The translations under genes were made by a program, and so were the position numbers. A stretch of DNA of 64,000 nt from Oryzomicrobium sp. (lineage in GTDB: Bacteria; Pseudomonadota; Gammaproteobacteria; Burkholderiales; Rhodocyclaceae): the NCBI RefSeq assembly GCF_021287045.1, contig NZ_JAJTBG010000011.1, positions 1 through 64,000 on the forward strand, written 5' to 3'. Below the pieces are notes generated by a model. That model did not search any database. It worked only from the letters and a program-made list of their open reading frames with translations, and was not told the origin of the DNA. This document shows, piece by piece, positions 37,012 through 46,848 of this stretch (positions are counted from its first letter, which is position 1; every line of letters starts with the position of its first letter).

Positions 37012-37746
37012 ATGACTATTAGATTTCAAGCACTCATCATGGACGCAACTGAGAGGCTAGTTGAGGAGCACCTTAAGTACCGAGAATTCACTGATATCGT
37101 GTACGAGCCAGACGGCAATATTCCCCCTGACTTTTTAGTGAACGAAACCATCGCTATTGAGGTTCGTCGCCTGAACCAAAATTATTCAGACGGGGTGGTC
37201 ACAAAGGGTCTAGAGGAAGTTGCGATACCCCTTCGGGACAAGGTGAAGGCTCTTCTCGCCAGCGTAGGTCCTCCTATCGCTGGCGAAAGTTGGTTCGTTC
37301 ACTTTCGCTTTACACGACCTGTCGAGCAGTGGAAAACCCTCGAACCCAAATTGCGAGTGGGACTGGACGCGTTTGCTAGGACAGACATGAAAACTCGAAC
37401 TGTCGTGGCAACGGGCCAGGGCTTCGAACTTGAAGTTTTCTGTCGCGCCTCCAAGTTGCACTCCTCCATGTTCGTTTTGGGAGGGTACTCAGACCAAGAG
37501 TCAGGTGGTTGGCTCCTCACTGAGATGGGGAGAAACATCAACCTTTGCGCCAGCGAAAAGTCTCGCAAGATTCAGAAAGTTCGCTCGAAGTATGCGCAGT
37601 GGTGGCTGGCCTTGGTTGATCAAATCGGCTACAGCCTAGATGACTTTGATCGTGAAACGTTCCGAGACCAAGTGTCGATACACCATGACTGGGACAAAAT
37701 CATTCTGATTGACCCAGGGAATCCCCAGCGCTGGTTTGAAATCTAG
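37012..37746 (+). CDS. AT-richer orphan protein, nuclease-like signature
   Basis: A 244-residue protein that I do not recognise. Codon use and base composition differ clearly from neighbours (AAG/AAA, TTT, ATT and GAA frequent), indicating recent acquisition. Near the N-terminus, EPDGNIPPDFLVNETIAIEVRRLNQ resembles the PD...ExK core of restriction-type nucleases, with arginine in place of lysine. No signal peptide or membrane segment. The ATG at 37012 has no clear ribosome site; an internal ATG at 37039 is an alternative. No partner methyltransferase, toxin-antitoxin mate or transposase is near, so the role is open. Confidence 0.7.
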   Translation: MTIRFQALIMDATERLVEEHLKYREFTDIVYEPDGNIPPDFLVNETIAIEVRRLNQNYSDGVVTKGLEEVAIPLRDKVKALLASVGPPIAGESWFVHFRFTRPVEQWKTLEPKLRVGLDAFARTDMKTRTVVATGQGFELEVFCRASKLHSSMFVLGGYSDQESGGWLLTEMGRNINLCASEKSRKIQKVRSKYAQWWLALVDQIGYSLDDFDRETFRDQVSIHHDWDKIILIDPGNPQRWFEI

Positions 37747-37887
37747 CCAGTTCAATCCCATCAATAGGCGTCAGGGGTGAAGCGAGGAGGGTGTTGTTGA
37801 CGTTGAAGGTGGGGCTTCGCCGATTTTGCGCGGAGTTTGATTAGATGACTTGAGTACCAGCAACGTGCCCGCCCGCGCCGGTCCTGC

Positions 37888-38637
37888 TCAAGGGCAAACC
37901 ACCGCCAGCCGCCGTTCCAGGCGCAGGGCGGTGGGGGTGACGGTGGCGGCGTAGGCCAGGGCCTCGACCCCGGTGGCGAGGGCTTCGCGCAGGGTGCGGC
38001 CGTAGAGCGGGTCGATGTGGTCGGCGGGGCGCACTTCGCTCACGTCGCCGCGCTGCACGCAGAAGAACAGGACGGCGCGCTGGCCGGCGGCGACGACGTC
38101 GATCAGTTCGCGCAGGTGCTTGGTGCCGCGCTCGGTCACCGCGTCGGGGAAGAAGCCCAGGCCGCGGCTGTGGGGGCCGGGGTCGGCGATGGCGGTGACA
38201 TTCTTCACTTCCACGTAGCAGCGTGGGCGGCCGTCGTTTTCCAGCAGCAGGTCGATGCGGCTGCGCTTGCCGCCCCGGCCGTTGTCGCCGCCGTAGGGCA
38301 CCTCGGCGCGGATGGCGCTATAGCCGGTGAGTTCGGCGATGCGCCCGGCCTCGATGGCCTCGCGCACCAGGGCGTTGGTACGGCCGGTGTGCAGGCCGAC
38401 CAGCACGCCGGGGGCTTCCAGGGGTTCCACCAGTTCCCAGGTCCAGGCCAGCTTGCGCTCCGGGTTGGTCGCCGCCGACAGCCACACCCGGCTGCCCGGG
38501 GCCTTGCAGCCGTGCATGGCGCCGGTGTTGGGGCAGTGGGCCTCGACCAGGGCGCCGTTGTCGAGGCGCACTTCGGCGACGAAGCGGTTGCGCCGGACGA
38601 CGAGGCTGCCGGGAACCAGGGCGGGGGAAAATTCCAT
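37888..38637 (-). CDS. sfsA: SfsA (sugar fermentation stimulation) family protein
   Basis: A 249-residue protein with the family blocks GSLVVRRNRFVAEVRLDNG, EAHCPNTGAMHGCKAPGSRV, HTGRTNALVREAIEAGRI and CYVEVKNVTAI. The latter contains an ExK pair of the nuclease-like fold. SfsA was named for an effect on maltose metabolism in E. coli; its true biochemical role is unsettled, and DNA binding has been reported. Length is normal (about 230-250). Single gene of host composition, downstream of the AT-rich orphan. Confidence 0.93.
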   Translation of the reverse strand: MEFSPALVPGSLVVRRNRFVAEVRLDNGALVEAHCPNTGAMHGCKAPGSRVWLSAATNPERKLAWTWELVEPLEAPGVLVGLHTGRTNALVREAIEAGRIAELTGYSAIRAEVPYGGDNGRGGKRSRIDLLLENDGRPRCYVEVKNVTAIADPGPHSRGLGFFPDAVTERGTKHLRELIDVVAAGQRAVLFFCVQRGDVSEVRPADHIDPLYGRTLREALATGVEALAYAATVTPTALRLERRLAVVCP

Positions 38638-38895
38638 GGCGGTACGGGCGTGGGGAGTGGTTTGCGGTTTATGCGTTTTTGTCGTGAATCATGCCGATTG
38701 AAGCGGCAAGCTCGGCAACCGGTGCGGACTTTGCGCTATTTGTCCGGAAGCATGCTTGCGTTTCATGCATGAATCCTCCGGCGGGGCATGCGATGCGGCC
38801 CGCCGCCCAGGCGAAAATCTCCCCCTAGGCGGCAAGCGTGTCTGCATGGCGGCGTGCCCGCGTGCCCCGGTGGCTCTGTATCCCGCCTCCCCGGA

Positions 38896-40524
38896 TCAGC
38901 GGGTCAGGGTATCCACCTGGCGCATCAGCTGGACGTAGCGCTTTTCACCCGGGGACAGGCGGTGCACCGTGGCGAGGCGTGCGCGCACCTCGTCCGCCAG
39001 GGCCGGGTCGACGGCGGTCTTTTGCATGATGCTCAGGGCCAGGTGGGCGAAGTTGAGCAGCACCCGGATGTTGCCGGGCAGGCGCTCGCAGGCGGTGCGC
39101 AGGGCGGCCAGGGCTTCGTCGAACTTGCCGTCGCGCATCAGCAGCACGCCCTGGTTCATCAGCTCCACGGACTCCTTGCGCGAGGCTTCAACCAGGGCGG
39201 AGCCTTCGGCGCCCATGCTGGCGCCGTCGAACACCTGCTGGACGCGGCCGAGCAGGGCGGTGTCCTCGGGGCTGCTGCGCACCGCGTCCTGGAGCAGGGC
39301 CACGGCCTGCTGCTTTTCGCCGGTGACCAGCATCAGTTCGGCCATTTCCAGGGTCGAGGCGCTGTCCGGGCGCACGCCGGTGCTGGTGAGGGTTTCGCCC
39401 AGCCGCTGGGCGGCCTTGCGCGCGGCGATCGGGTCGCCGGCCCGGTGGTGCACCAGGCCCTCGGCGGCCAGGGCCTGGACCTTCACCTCGTCGCCATCGA
39501 ACTGCTTGGTCAGGGTGCCCAGCACTTGCAGGGCTTCGTTCGGGTTGTTCAGGGCGCTGCAGGTCTTGGCCAGGCCCAGGTAGGCGTCGGCGGTCTTGAG
39601 CACCGAGTGCTCGCCCAGGGCGACGCTCTTGCGGAAGGCCTTTTCGGCGTTGTCGAGCTTGCCCAGGTGCAGGGCCACCTCGCCCAGGGTCTTTTGCCGG
39701 GTGACCGAGTTGGGGGAGAGGCGGGCAGCCCGCTCCAGCACTTCCTCGGCCTTGGTCAGGTCGTTCTGGGCCTTGAGCACCGTCACCAGCCAGTCGTAGG
39801 CCTCCAGGAAGGTGCGCTGCTCTTCCACCAGGGCTTCGAGCAGGGCGCGGGCCTCGGCCAGTTCGCCGGCGGCGAAGTGGGCCCGGGCCAGGCCGAGCTT
39901 GGCCCAGGGCACGTCGCGCTGGGCCAGGATGTCGTTGCACAGGGTGCGGGCCGGACCGTGGTCGCCGGCGGCGAGCAGCATCTGGCACTTGAGGCGCAGC
40001 AGTTCGCCGGCGTTGCTGCGGTCGGTGGCCAGGCGCTGGTCGCACAGCTTGGCGGCGCGCAGGAAATCCTGGTCGAGCACCGCCTGGTCGATCTCGGCGA
40101 AGGCCTCCTTCTTGGCCCAGATCTTGTCCAGGCGCAGGCGCAGCGTCGCCTCGGTGATCGGCTTGATCAGGTAGGCGTCGGGCTGGTACTCGGCGGCGCC
40201 CATCACCACGTCGGCGGTCTTTTCGGCGGTGATCATGATCCAGGCGCAGCCCGGCCCCACCAGGTTGCGGTACTTGGCTTCTTCGAGCACCTGCTGGCCG
40301 TTCTTGCCGGCCCCCAGGTTGAAGTCGCACAGCACGCCGTCGAAGCGGTTTTTTTCCAGCAGGGCGATGGCCTCGCCGCCGTTGGCGGCGGTGGCGATGT
40401 TGCGCGTGTTCACCCCGCAGGAGCGCAGGATGTCGCGCAGGATGCTGCGCATGCCGTGGAAGTCGTCGATGATCAAAAAGCTCTTGCTGGCGAAATCCAC
40501 CGGAAGCTGTTGGGGTGTGCTCAT
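38896..40524 (-). CDS. Response regulator with C-terminal TPR domain
   Basis: A 542-residue cytoplasmic protein. The receiver domain (about residues 10-135) has KSFLIIDDFHGMRSILRDI, phospho-acceptor in DGVLCDFNLG, MITAEKTADV, and the conserved lysine in YLIKPITEATLR. The remaining 400 residues are tetratricopeptide repeats (for example GELARGRALLEALVEEQ-like helices and QKTLGEVALHLGKLDNAEKA). There is no DNA-binding domain, so output is probably protein interaction. It follows a small histidine kinase gene by 49 bases and is almost certainly its partner. Confidence 0.88.
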   Translation of the reverse strand: MSTPQQLPVDFASKSFLIIDDFHGMRSILRDILRSCGVNTRNIATAANGGEAIALLEKNRFDGVLCDFNLGAGKNGQQVLEEAKYRNLVGPGCAWIMITAEKTADVVMGAAEYQPDAYLIKPITEATLRLRLDKIWAKKEAFAEIDQAVLDQDFLRAAKLCDQRLATDRSNAGELLRLKCQMLLAAGDHGPARTLCNDILAQRDVPWAKLGLARAHFAAGELAEARALLEALVEEQRTFLEAYDWLVTVLKAQNDLTKAEEVLERAARLSPNSVTRQKTLGEVALHLGKLDNAEKAFRKSVALGEHSVLKTADAYLGLAKTCSALNNPNEALQVLGTLTKQFDGDEVKVQALAAEGLVHHRAGDPIAARKAAQRLGETLTSTGVRPDSASTLEMAELMLVTGEKQQAVALLQDAVRSSPEDTALLGRVQQVFDGASMGAEGSALVEASRKESVELMNQGVLLMRDGKFDEALAALRTACERLPGNIRVLLNFAHLALSIMQKTAVDPALADEVRARLATVHRLSPGEKRYVQLMRQVDTLTR

Positions 40525-40573
40525 GGCGTTCGGTCTTGTTGTTGTCGGGGGCTGCGCGGTGATGCGGTGATGC

Positions 40574-41263
40574 TTAGGGCAGGTTCAGGACGAAGCAGCC
40601 GCCGCCCCAGGCACCGCCGTTTTCCAGGCGGATGCTGCCGGTCTGGCCCTTGTTGCGGTGCATGCGGGCGACCATGGCCGAGAAGTAGAGGCCCAGGCCG
40701 GTGCTGCCGCCCTGGAAATCCACGCCCTGCATGGCGGCCACGCCGTCGTCGAGCATCTTCTGCGGATAGCCCCGGCCGTCGTCCTCGACGCGCAGCTCCA
40801 GGCCCTCGGCGCCGCGCCGGGCCACCAGGCGGATGCGGCTGCCGGTGTAGTGGATGGCGTTGTTGAGGGCGTGGCCGACCACGCCGCCCACCAGGTCGGT
40901 GTCGAAGGGCCAGATCAGGTCCGGCTCGCATTCCACCTCGAAGGCGATGCCCCGGGAGGCGAGCAGGGGCTGATGCTGGGAGACGGTTTCCTGGATGAAG
41001 TCGTCGAGCAGCCAGTCCTCGGGGGAGAAGGGGTAGAGGTGGTTGCCGAGCTTGTACAGGGTAAGGAGCTGGATCAGGTTGCCGTTGATGCGCTTGGTCT
41101 CGTACATCATGTGGCTCAGCTCCCGGTACTCGGGGCCTTCCCGGTCGGCGGCGGCCAGGATCTTTTCCATCCCGCCGATCAGGATGGTGATGGAGTTCTT
41201 CATGTCGTGCACCGACGAGGCCAGGAAGGCCGAGATGTCGGGCGTGGGGGCGGGGGCGCTCAT
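40574..41263 (-). CDS. Soluble histidine kinase without sensor domain
   Basis: A 229-residue protein. The H-box is FLASSVHDMKNSITILIGGM with the phospho-acceptor histidine. The ATPase domain has the N-box GHALNNAIHYTGSRI, G1 VEDDGRGYPQKM and G2 GGSTGLGLYFSAMV. No membrane segment or PAS/GAF domain is present, so it must receive its signal from another protein. Start chosen at ATG 41263, where AAGGA sits five bases upstream; ATG 41269 two codons earlier overlaps that site. Directly followed by the TPR response regulator. Confidence 0.85.
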   Translation of the reverse strand: MSAPAPTPDISAFLASSVHDMKNSITILIGGMEKILAAADREGPEYRELSHMMYETKRINGNLIQLLTLYKLGNHLYPFSPEDWLLDDFIQETVSQHQPLLASRGIAFEVECEPDLIWPFDTDLVGGVVGHALNNAIHYTGSRIRLVARRGAEGLELRVEDDGRGYPQKMLDDGVAAMQGVDFQGGSTGLGLYFSAMVARMHRNKGQTGSIRLENGGAWGGGCFVLNLP

Positions 41264-41388
41264 GGTCATCCTTGGGCGTGGGACTGTCGACGGGGGGCGT
41301 TTTACCACAGGCCCCGGGGCGGCGCTTGATGCAGGTCAGGCTGCGGTCAAATTGGCACAGTCGCCCCGGCGCCGGCCCGCGCCGGCGC

Positions 41389-41796
41389 TCAGTTCTGGGG
41401 CGGAACGGGCATCGAGACCCGGCCGGCCAGGGCCGTCCAGCCGCGCACCACCCGGTAGAGCACCCAGATGCCGGTGAGGGCGATCACCAGGATGGCAGCG
41501 GGAATGCCGATCAGGGTGATGGTCAGCACCCCGGCGATGACCAGCCACAGGAGGGCGAACCAGAAGGTGCGCAGCTGCCAGCGGTAGTGGGTTTCCAGCC
41601 AGGTGCCGGCCACCTCGTCGCGCTTCATGTAGTTGAAGATGACGGCGATGATCGACGGCCAGCCGAAGACGAAGGCGCCGACCACGGTGGCCGAGGACAG
41701 CACCCCGCTCAACGCCGAGACGGCGTGCAGGGCGTACATGACGTGGGCCCAGGCCTTGGGGCCTTCCAGATCGCGGGGCGCGGGCGAGTTTTCCAT
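41389..41796 (-). CDS. Small DUF4870-like membrane protein
   Basis: A 135-residue inner-membrane protein with three predicted helices (about residues 18-55 in one or two parts, 75-100 and 100-118). The central loop NYMKRDEVAGTWLETHYRWQ and following RTFWFALLWLVIAGVLT are typical of the DUF4870 / Tic20-like group. Function unknown. GGAG lies seven bases before the ATG. Stands between the histidine kinase gene and the GNAT-ubiD group. Confidence 0.75.
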   Translation of the reverse strand: MENSPAPRDLEGPKAWAHVMYALHAVSALSGVLSSATVVGAFVFGWPSIIAVIFNYMKRDEVAGTWLETHYRWQLRTFWFALLWLVIAGVLTITLIGIPAAILVIALTGIWVLYRVVRGWTALAGRVSMPVPPQN

Positions 41797-41906
41797 CGTG
41801 TTCTCCGTGTCTCCAGGGCGGCGGGACGCCGTGGGCCGAGTCTAACCGACCCCGGGGGGCGCTTCGGGTAACACTGTTTTACCGCCGTGTATTTACCTTT
41901 GCGGCG

Positions 41907-42467
41907 TTACAGCGGTTTGTGCAGGAACAGGGCGTCGCCGGCGGCCGAGTCGAGCACGTAGGGGGCGAAACCGGCGCGGGCGTAGGCGGCCCGGGCGCGC
42001 GCGTTGTTGGCCAGCACTTCCAGGGTCAGCTTGCAGCAACCCAGCTCCCGGGCGCGGGCCTCGGCCCAGGCCAGCAGCAGGCGGCCGATGCCCCGGTCGC
42101 GCAGGCCGTCGCGCACCACCACGTCGTGGATGTTGAGCAGGGGCCGGGCGGCGAAGGTGGAAAAGCCGGCAAAGCAGTTGATCAGCCCGACGGCGTCCTC
42201 TGCCGCGCCATCGTCGCAGCTATCGCCGTGGCCAACCCGCTGCCAGGCCAGGGCGCCGTGGAAGTGGGGCAGGCGGCGCAGTTCATCCACCAAGCGGGCG
42301 CGTGCCGCCGGAGCGAGGCCGGTGCCGCCGCCCATGGGGTCGGCGGCGTAGTGGTCGAGCAGGGCGAGAAAGGCGGCGGCCTGGCGTGGATCATCCAGGT
42401 CCACTGGGCGGACCTGGATGGCCGTCGTCTTGGCGTCCGTGCCGTTCACCGGAGGCAGCGCGCTCAC
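41907..42467 (-). CDS. GNAT-family N-acetyltransferase coupled to ubiD
   Basis: A 186-residue protein with [20 protein letters not shown] at the start, a helix-rich centre and the acetyl-CoA loop [20 protein letters not shown], followed by [19 protein letters not shown]. It resembles GNAT enzymes acting on small molecules or antibiotics, but the substrate is unknown. The start is a GTG overlapping the ubiD stop (GTGA), so it is probably translated by coupling; the open frame farther upstream is only a shadow of ubiD. Confidence 0.82.
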   Translation of the reverse strand: MSALPPVNGTDAKTTAIQVRPVDLDDPRQAAAFLALLDHYAADPMGGGTGLAPAARARLVDELRRLPHFHGALAWQRVGHGDSCDDGAAEDAVGLINCFAGFSTFAARPLLNIHDVVVRDGLRDRGIGRLLLAWAEARARELGCCKLTLEVLANNARARAAYARAGFAPYVLDSAAGDALFLHKPL

Positions 42468-43948
42468 AGCCCCAGCTCGCCCCACAGGGCGTCCACCCGG
42501 GCCTTCACCGCCTCGTCCATGACGATGGGGCGGCCCCATTCGCGCTGGGTCTCGCCCTGCCACTTGTTGGTGGCGTCCAGCCCCATCTTGGAGCCCAGGC
42601 CGGCCACCGGGCTGGCGAAGTCGAGATAGTCGATGGGGGTGTTGTCCACCAGGGTGGTGTCCCGGGTGGCGTCCATGCGGGTGGTCAGGGCCCAGATCAC
42701 TTCCTTCCAGTCCCGGATGTTCACGTCGTCGTCCACCACGATGATGAACTTGGTGTACATGAACTGGCGCAGGAAGCTCCAGATGCCGAACATCACCCGC
42801 TTGGCGTGGCCCGGGTACTGTTTCTTGATGCTCACCACCGCCAGGCGGTAGGAGCAGCCCTCGGGCGGCAGGTAGAAGTCCACGATCTCGGGGAACTGCT
42901 TTTGCAGCAGCGGCACGAACACCTCGTTCAACGCCACGCCCAGCACCGCCGGCTCGTCGGGAGGCTTGCCGGTGTAGGTGGAGTGGTAGATCGGGTTCTT
43001 GCGCGTGGTGATGCGTTCCACCGTAAACACGGGGAAGTCGGCCTGCTCGTTGTAGTAGCCGGTGTGGTCGCCGTAGGGGCCTTCCAGGGCCGTCTCGCCG
43101 GGGTGGATCACGCCTTCGAGCACGATCTCGGCGTAGGCCGGCACTTGCAGGTCGGAGCCGATGCACTTGGTCAGCTCGGTCTTGGAACCGCGCAGCAGGC
43201 CGGCGAACTGGTACTCGGACAACGAATCGGGCACCGGGGTGACGGCCCCCAGGATGGTGGCCGGGTCGCAGCCGAGCACCACCGCCACCGGGAAGGGCTC
43301 GCCCGGCTTGGCCTGCTGGTGGTCGCGGAAATCCAGGGCGCCGCCCCGGTGGGCCAGCCAGCGCATGATCAGCTTGTTCTTGCCGATCACCTGCTGGCGG
43401 TAGATGCCCAGGTTCTGCCGATTCTTGCTCGGCCCCCGGGTGACGGTGAGGCCCCAGGTCACCAGGGGTGCCGCGTCGCCGGGCCAGCAATGCTGGATCG
43501 GCAGGCGGGAGAGGTCCACCGCATCGCCCTCGATCACCACCTCGTGGCAGGGGGCGGAGGAAATCATCTTCGGCGCCATGTTGAGCACCTGCTTCAATAC
43601 CGGCAGCTTGTCCCAGGCGTCCTTGAGGCCCTTGGGCGGCTCCGGCTCCTTCAGGTAGGCGAGCAGCTTGCCGACTTCGCGCAGGGCGGTGACGGCGTCG
43701 CCTTCTTCGCCCATGCCCAGGGCGACCCGTTCCACGGTGCCGAACAGGTTGGTCAGCACCGGCATGGACTGGGGACGGCCGTCCTTGTCCACCGGGTTTT
43801 CAAAGAGCAGGGCCGGGCCTTCGGCGCGCAGCACCCGGTCACCGATCTCGGTCATTTCCAGGTGGGTGGACACCGGCGCGGCGATGCGCTTGAGTTTGCC
43901 CCGGGATTCGAGCTGGTCGATGAATTCGCGCAGATCGCGGTAGCGCAT
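42464..43948 (-). CDS. ubiD: 4-hydroxy-3-polyprenylbenzoate decarboxylase
   Basis: A 494-residue prenyl-FMN-dependent decarboxylase of the ubiquinone pathway. It starts [20 protein letters not shown] and carries family blocks such as [40 protein letters not shown], and [20 protein letters not shown] followed by DHTGYYN. Its cofactor needs a UbiX-type prenyltransferase, not seen in the window. ATG at 43948 is chosen over a TTG 8 codons upstream. It follows ubiA by 13 bases and overlaps the GNAT gene. Confidence 0.97.
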   Translation of the reverse strand: MRYRDLREFIDQLESRGKLKRIAAPVSTHLEMTEIGDRVLRAEGPALLFENPVDKDGRPQSMPVLTNLFGTVERVALGMGEEGDAVTALREVGKLLAYLKEPEPPKGLKDAWDKLPVLKQVLNMAPKMISSAPCHEVVIEGDAVDLSRLPIQHCWPGDAAPLVTWGLTVTRGPSKNRQNLGIYRQQVIGKNKLIMRWLAHRGGALDFRDHQQAKPGEPFPVAVVLGCDPATILGAVTPVPDSLSEYQFAGLLRGSKTELTKCIGSDLQVPAYAEIVLEGVIHPGETALEGPYGDHTGYYNEQADFPVFTVERITTRKNPIYHSTYTGKPPDEPAVLGVALNEVFVPLLQKQFPEIVDFYLPPEGCSYRLAVVSIKKQYPGHAKRVMFGIWSFLRQFMYTKFIIVVDDDVNIRDWKEVIWALTTRMDATRDTTLVDNTPIDYLDFASPVAGLGSKMGLDATNKWQGETQREWGRPIVMDEAVKARVDALWGELGL

Positions 43949-43961
43949 GGCTTGTCTCGCC

Positions 43962-44870
43962 TTATCGTGCAAAAAGAGTGGTCAGGGGATTGGGAGAGCC
44001 AAGGGCGAAGTCGGCGGCGATGCCGACGAAGATGACCGCTCCCAGCCAGTTGTTGTGCATGAAGGCCTTGAAGCAGGGCATCCGCTCCCGGCCCCGGATC
44101 AGGGTGTAGTGATAGACCGCCATGCCCGCCGCTACCGCCAGCCCGGCGTAGAAGCACAGGCCCATGGCCAGGCCGTGGCCGATCCAGGCGATCAGCCCCA
44201 GGGCCACGGCATAGCACAGCATCACTGCCGCCACGTCGAAGCGGCCGAAGGTGATGGCCGAGGTCTTGATGCCGATCTTGAGGTCGTCGTCCCGGTCCAC
44301 CATGGCGTACTCGGTGTCGTAGGCCACCGCCCAGAAGATGTTGGCCACCAGCAGCCACCAGGCTTCCGCCGGCACGGTGTGCAGCTGGGCGGCGTAGGCC
44401 ATGGGGATGCCGAAACCGAAGGCGATGCCCAGGTAGGCCTGGGGGATGGCGAAGAAGCGCTTGGTGAACGGGTAGGTGGCGGCGAGGAAGGCGGCCACCA
44501 CCGACAGCCCCAGCACCAGCATGTTGCGCAGGGGCAGGATCAGGGCCAGGGAGGCCAGGCAAAGCACGGCGAAAAGGGCCAGGGCCTCCTTGCTGGACAC
44601 CTTGCGCGCCGCCAGGGGACGGGCCTTGGTGCGTTCCACGTGGGGGTCGAAATCCCGGTCGGCGAAGTCGTTGATGACGCAGCCGGCGGAGCGCATCAGC
44701 AAGGTGCCCAGGGCGAATATCCACACCAGCACCCAGGACGGGGTGCCCAGGGCGGAGAACCACAGGGCCCACAGGGTGGGCCAGAGCAGCAGCAGGGTGC
44801 CGATCGGCTTATCCAGCCGCATCAGTTTTTCGTAGTGGTCGAGCCGTTCGCGCCAGGTGATCGAGGACAT
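43962..44870 (-). CDS. ubiA: 4-hydroxybenzoate polyprenyltransferase
   Basis: A 302-residue inner-membrane prenyltransferase that attaches the polyprenyl tail to 4-hydroxybenzoate, giving the substrate of UbiD. Two aspartate-rich motifs bind the diphosphate: [19 protein letters not shown] and [20 protein letters not shown]. Eight or nine hydrophobic helices are visible. It lies upstream of ubiD in one unit. Ubiquinone is consistent with the aerobic respiratory life suggested by hemF and the cytochrome. Confidence 0.97.
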   Translation of the reverse strand: MSSITWRERLDHYEKLMRLDKPIGTLLLLWPTLWALWFSALGTPSWVLVWIFALGTLLMRSAGCVINDFADRDFDPHVERTKARPLAARKVSSKEALALFAVLCLASLALILPLRNMLVLGLSVVAAFLAATYPFTKRFFAIPQAYLGIAFGFGIPMAYAAQLHTVPAEAWWLLVANIFWAVAYDTEYAMVDRDDDLKIGIKTSAITFGRFDVAAVMLCYAVALGLIAWIGHGLAMGLCFYAGLAVAAGMAVYHYTLIRGRERMPCFKAFMHNNWLGAVIFVGIAADFALGSPNPLTTLFAR

Positions 44871-44961
44871 GGGCAGGAAGGGAGAAGGGCAAAGGCGGGA
44901 TTCTACCCTCCCGCCCGCCCCCGGCCGGGTGCGGGGAGCGCCGGCCGGATGATGTCCCGGC

Positions 44962-46848
44962 TCAGGCCCGCGCGCCGCGCAGTGCCACGACCCGCTCGCG
45001 CAGGGCTTCCGGTGTCGCGTCTGCGGCGGGCAGGGGCGCGCCGCCCACCAGGGTGATGCGCGAGAACAATCCCCGGCGCAGGGGCCGGCTCATGGCCGGG
45101 CCGTCCTTGCGCGAGAAGGTGCTGCCCCACAGGCCTTGCAGCGCCAGGGGCACCACCGGCACCGGGGTGTCGCGCAGGATGCGGGCGGTGCCGGGACGGA
45201 AGGGGCCGATCTCGCCGCTGGCAGTGATGCTGCCTTCGGGAAAGATGCCCACCAGTTCGCCGGCGGCCAGGGCCTCGGCCACCCGGGCGAAGGCCCGCTC
45301 CTTGAGGGCGGCGTCCTCCTTTTCCGGCGCGATGGGGATCGCCCCGCTGGTGCGGAAGACGAAGTTGAGCAGGGGCACCTTGAAGATGCGGTGGTCCATG
45401 ACGAAGCGGATCGGCCGGGGGCAGGCGGCCATGATCACCAGGGCGTCCACGAAGCTGACGTGGTTGCACACCAGCAGGGCCGGGCCTTCGGCGGGGATGT
45501 GCTCCAGGCCGCGCTTTTCCAGCCGGTAGACCGTGCGCACCAGCATCCAGACGATGAAGCGCAGCAGGAATTCCGGCACCAGCCGGTAGATGTACAGGGC
45601 CACGGCGGCGTTGGCCAGGGCGGCCAGGGCGAACAGCTCGGGGATGGAGAGGCCGGCGCCGAGCAGGGCCGCCGCGCCCAGGGCGCCGGCCACCATGAAC
45701 AGGGCGTTGAGGATGTTGTTGGCGGCGATGATGCGCGCCCGGTGGCCCGGGGCGCTGCGCAGCTGCACCAGGGCGTAGAGGGGCACGATGAAGAAGCCGC
45801 CGAACACCCCGAGCAGCATCAGGTCGATCAGCACATGCCAGGTGCCGGGCACCGCCAGCAGTTGGGCCACGCCCAGGGGAGCGGCGTGGGCGGCATGGCT
45901 CAAGGCGTCGGGCGAGGCCCAGGCCAGGTCCAGGCCGAACAGGGTCAGGCCGATGGAGCCGAAGGGCACCAGGCCGATCTCCACCTGCTTGGCCGAGAGT
46001 CGCTCGCACAGCAGCGAGCCCAGACCGATGCCGACGGTGAAGGTGGCGAGCAGCAGGGTCACCGTGGTTTCGCTGCCCCCCAGCACGTTCTTGGCGTAGG
46101 CCGGGAACTGGGCGAGGAACAGGGCGCCGTACAGCCAGAACCAGGAGATGCCGAGGATGGAGAGGAACACCGTGCGGTTTTCCCGGGCGAAGCCGACGTT
46201 GCGCCAGGTCTCGGAGAACGGGTTGAGGTTGATCGCCAGACCCGGTTCCGGCGCCGGGGCGGCGGGGATGCCGCGGCTGGTCAGGTAGCCGAGCAGGGCC
46301 ACGGCCAGGCCGGCCCCCGCCACCCACAGCGGATGCCCGGCGCCGGCCAGGAGGCCCCCGGCCAGGGTGCCCACCAGGATGGCGACGAAGGTGCCCGCCT
46401 CCACCAGGGCGTTGCCCCCCACCAACTCGTCCGAATGCAGGTGCTGGGGCAGGATGGCGTACTTGACCGGGCCGAACAGGGTGGAGTGGCAGCCGAGCAG
46501 GAACAGGGCGAAGAGCAGCACCGGCAGGCTGTGCAGCACGAAGCCGGCGCCGGCCACGGCCATGATGGCCATTTCCAGCACCTTTACCAGCCGGGCCAGG
46601 CGGGCCTTGTCGTACTTGTCGGCGAGCTGGCCGGCGGTGGCCGAGAAGATGAAGAAGGGCAGGATGAAGATGCCCGCCGCCAGGTTGGCCAGGATGGCCG
46701 GGTCCAGGCTGGTCCAGCTGGCCGCCTGGAAGGTGAGCAGTACGATCAGGGCGTTCTTGAACAGGTTGTCGTTGAAGGCGCCGAGAAACTGGGTGCCGAA
46801 GAAGGGCAGGAAGCGGCGCTGGCGCAGCAGCTTGAACTGGGAACTCAT
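44962..46848 (-). CDS. MFS lysophospholipid-transporter-like protein fused to PlsC-type acyltransferase
   Basis: A 628-residue inner-membrane protein. The N-terminal 400 residues form an LplT-like major-facilitator domain with 10-12 helices ([39 protein letters not shown]). The C-terminal about 200 residues form a 1-acylglycerophosphate acyltransferase domain with [14 protein letters not shown] (the H-x4-D motif) and GIFPEGSIT. In E. coli LplT flips lysophosphatidylethanolamine inward and Aas reacylates it; here the flippase has its own acyltransferase. The start overlaps the amidohydrolase stop (ATGA). Confidence 0.9.
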   Translation of the reverse strand: MSSQFKLLRQRRFLPFFGTQFLGAFNDNLFKNALIVLLTFQAASWTSLDPAILANLAAGIFILPFFIFSATAGQLADKYDKARLARLVKVLEMAIMAVAGAGFVLHSLPVLLFALFLLGCHSTLFGPVKYAILPQHLHSDELVGGNALVEAGTFVAILVGTLAGGLLAGAGHPLWVAGAGLAVALLGYLTSRGIPAAPAPEPGLAINLNPFSETWRNVGFARENRTVFLSILGISWFWLYGALFLAQFPAYAKNVLGGSETTVTLLLATFTVGIGLGSLLCERLSAKQVEIGLVPFGSIGLTLFGLDLAWASPDALSHAAHAAPLGVAQLLAVPGTWHVLIDLMLLGVFGGFFIVPLYALVQLRSAPGHRARIIAANNILNALFMVAGALGAAALLGAGLSIPELFALAALANAAVALYIYRLVPEFLLRFIVWMLVRTVYRLEKRGLEHIPAEGPALLVCNHVSFVDALVIMAACPRPIRFVMDHRIFKVPLLNFVFRTSGAIPIAPEKEDAALKERAFARVAEALAAGELVGIFPEGSITASGEIGPFRPGTARILRDTPVPVVPLALQGLWGSTFSRKDGPAMSRPLRRGLFSRITLVGGAPLPAADATPEALRERVVALRGARA

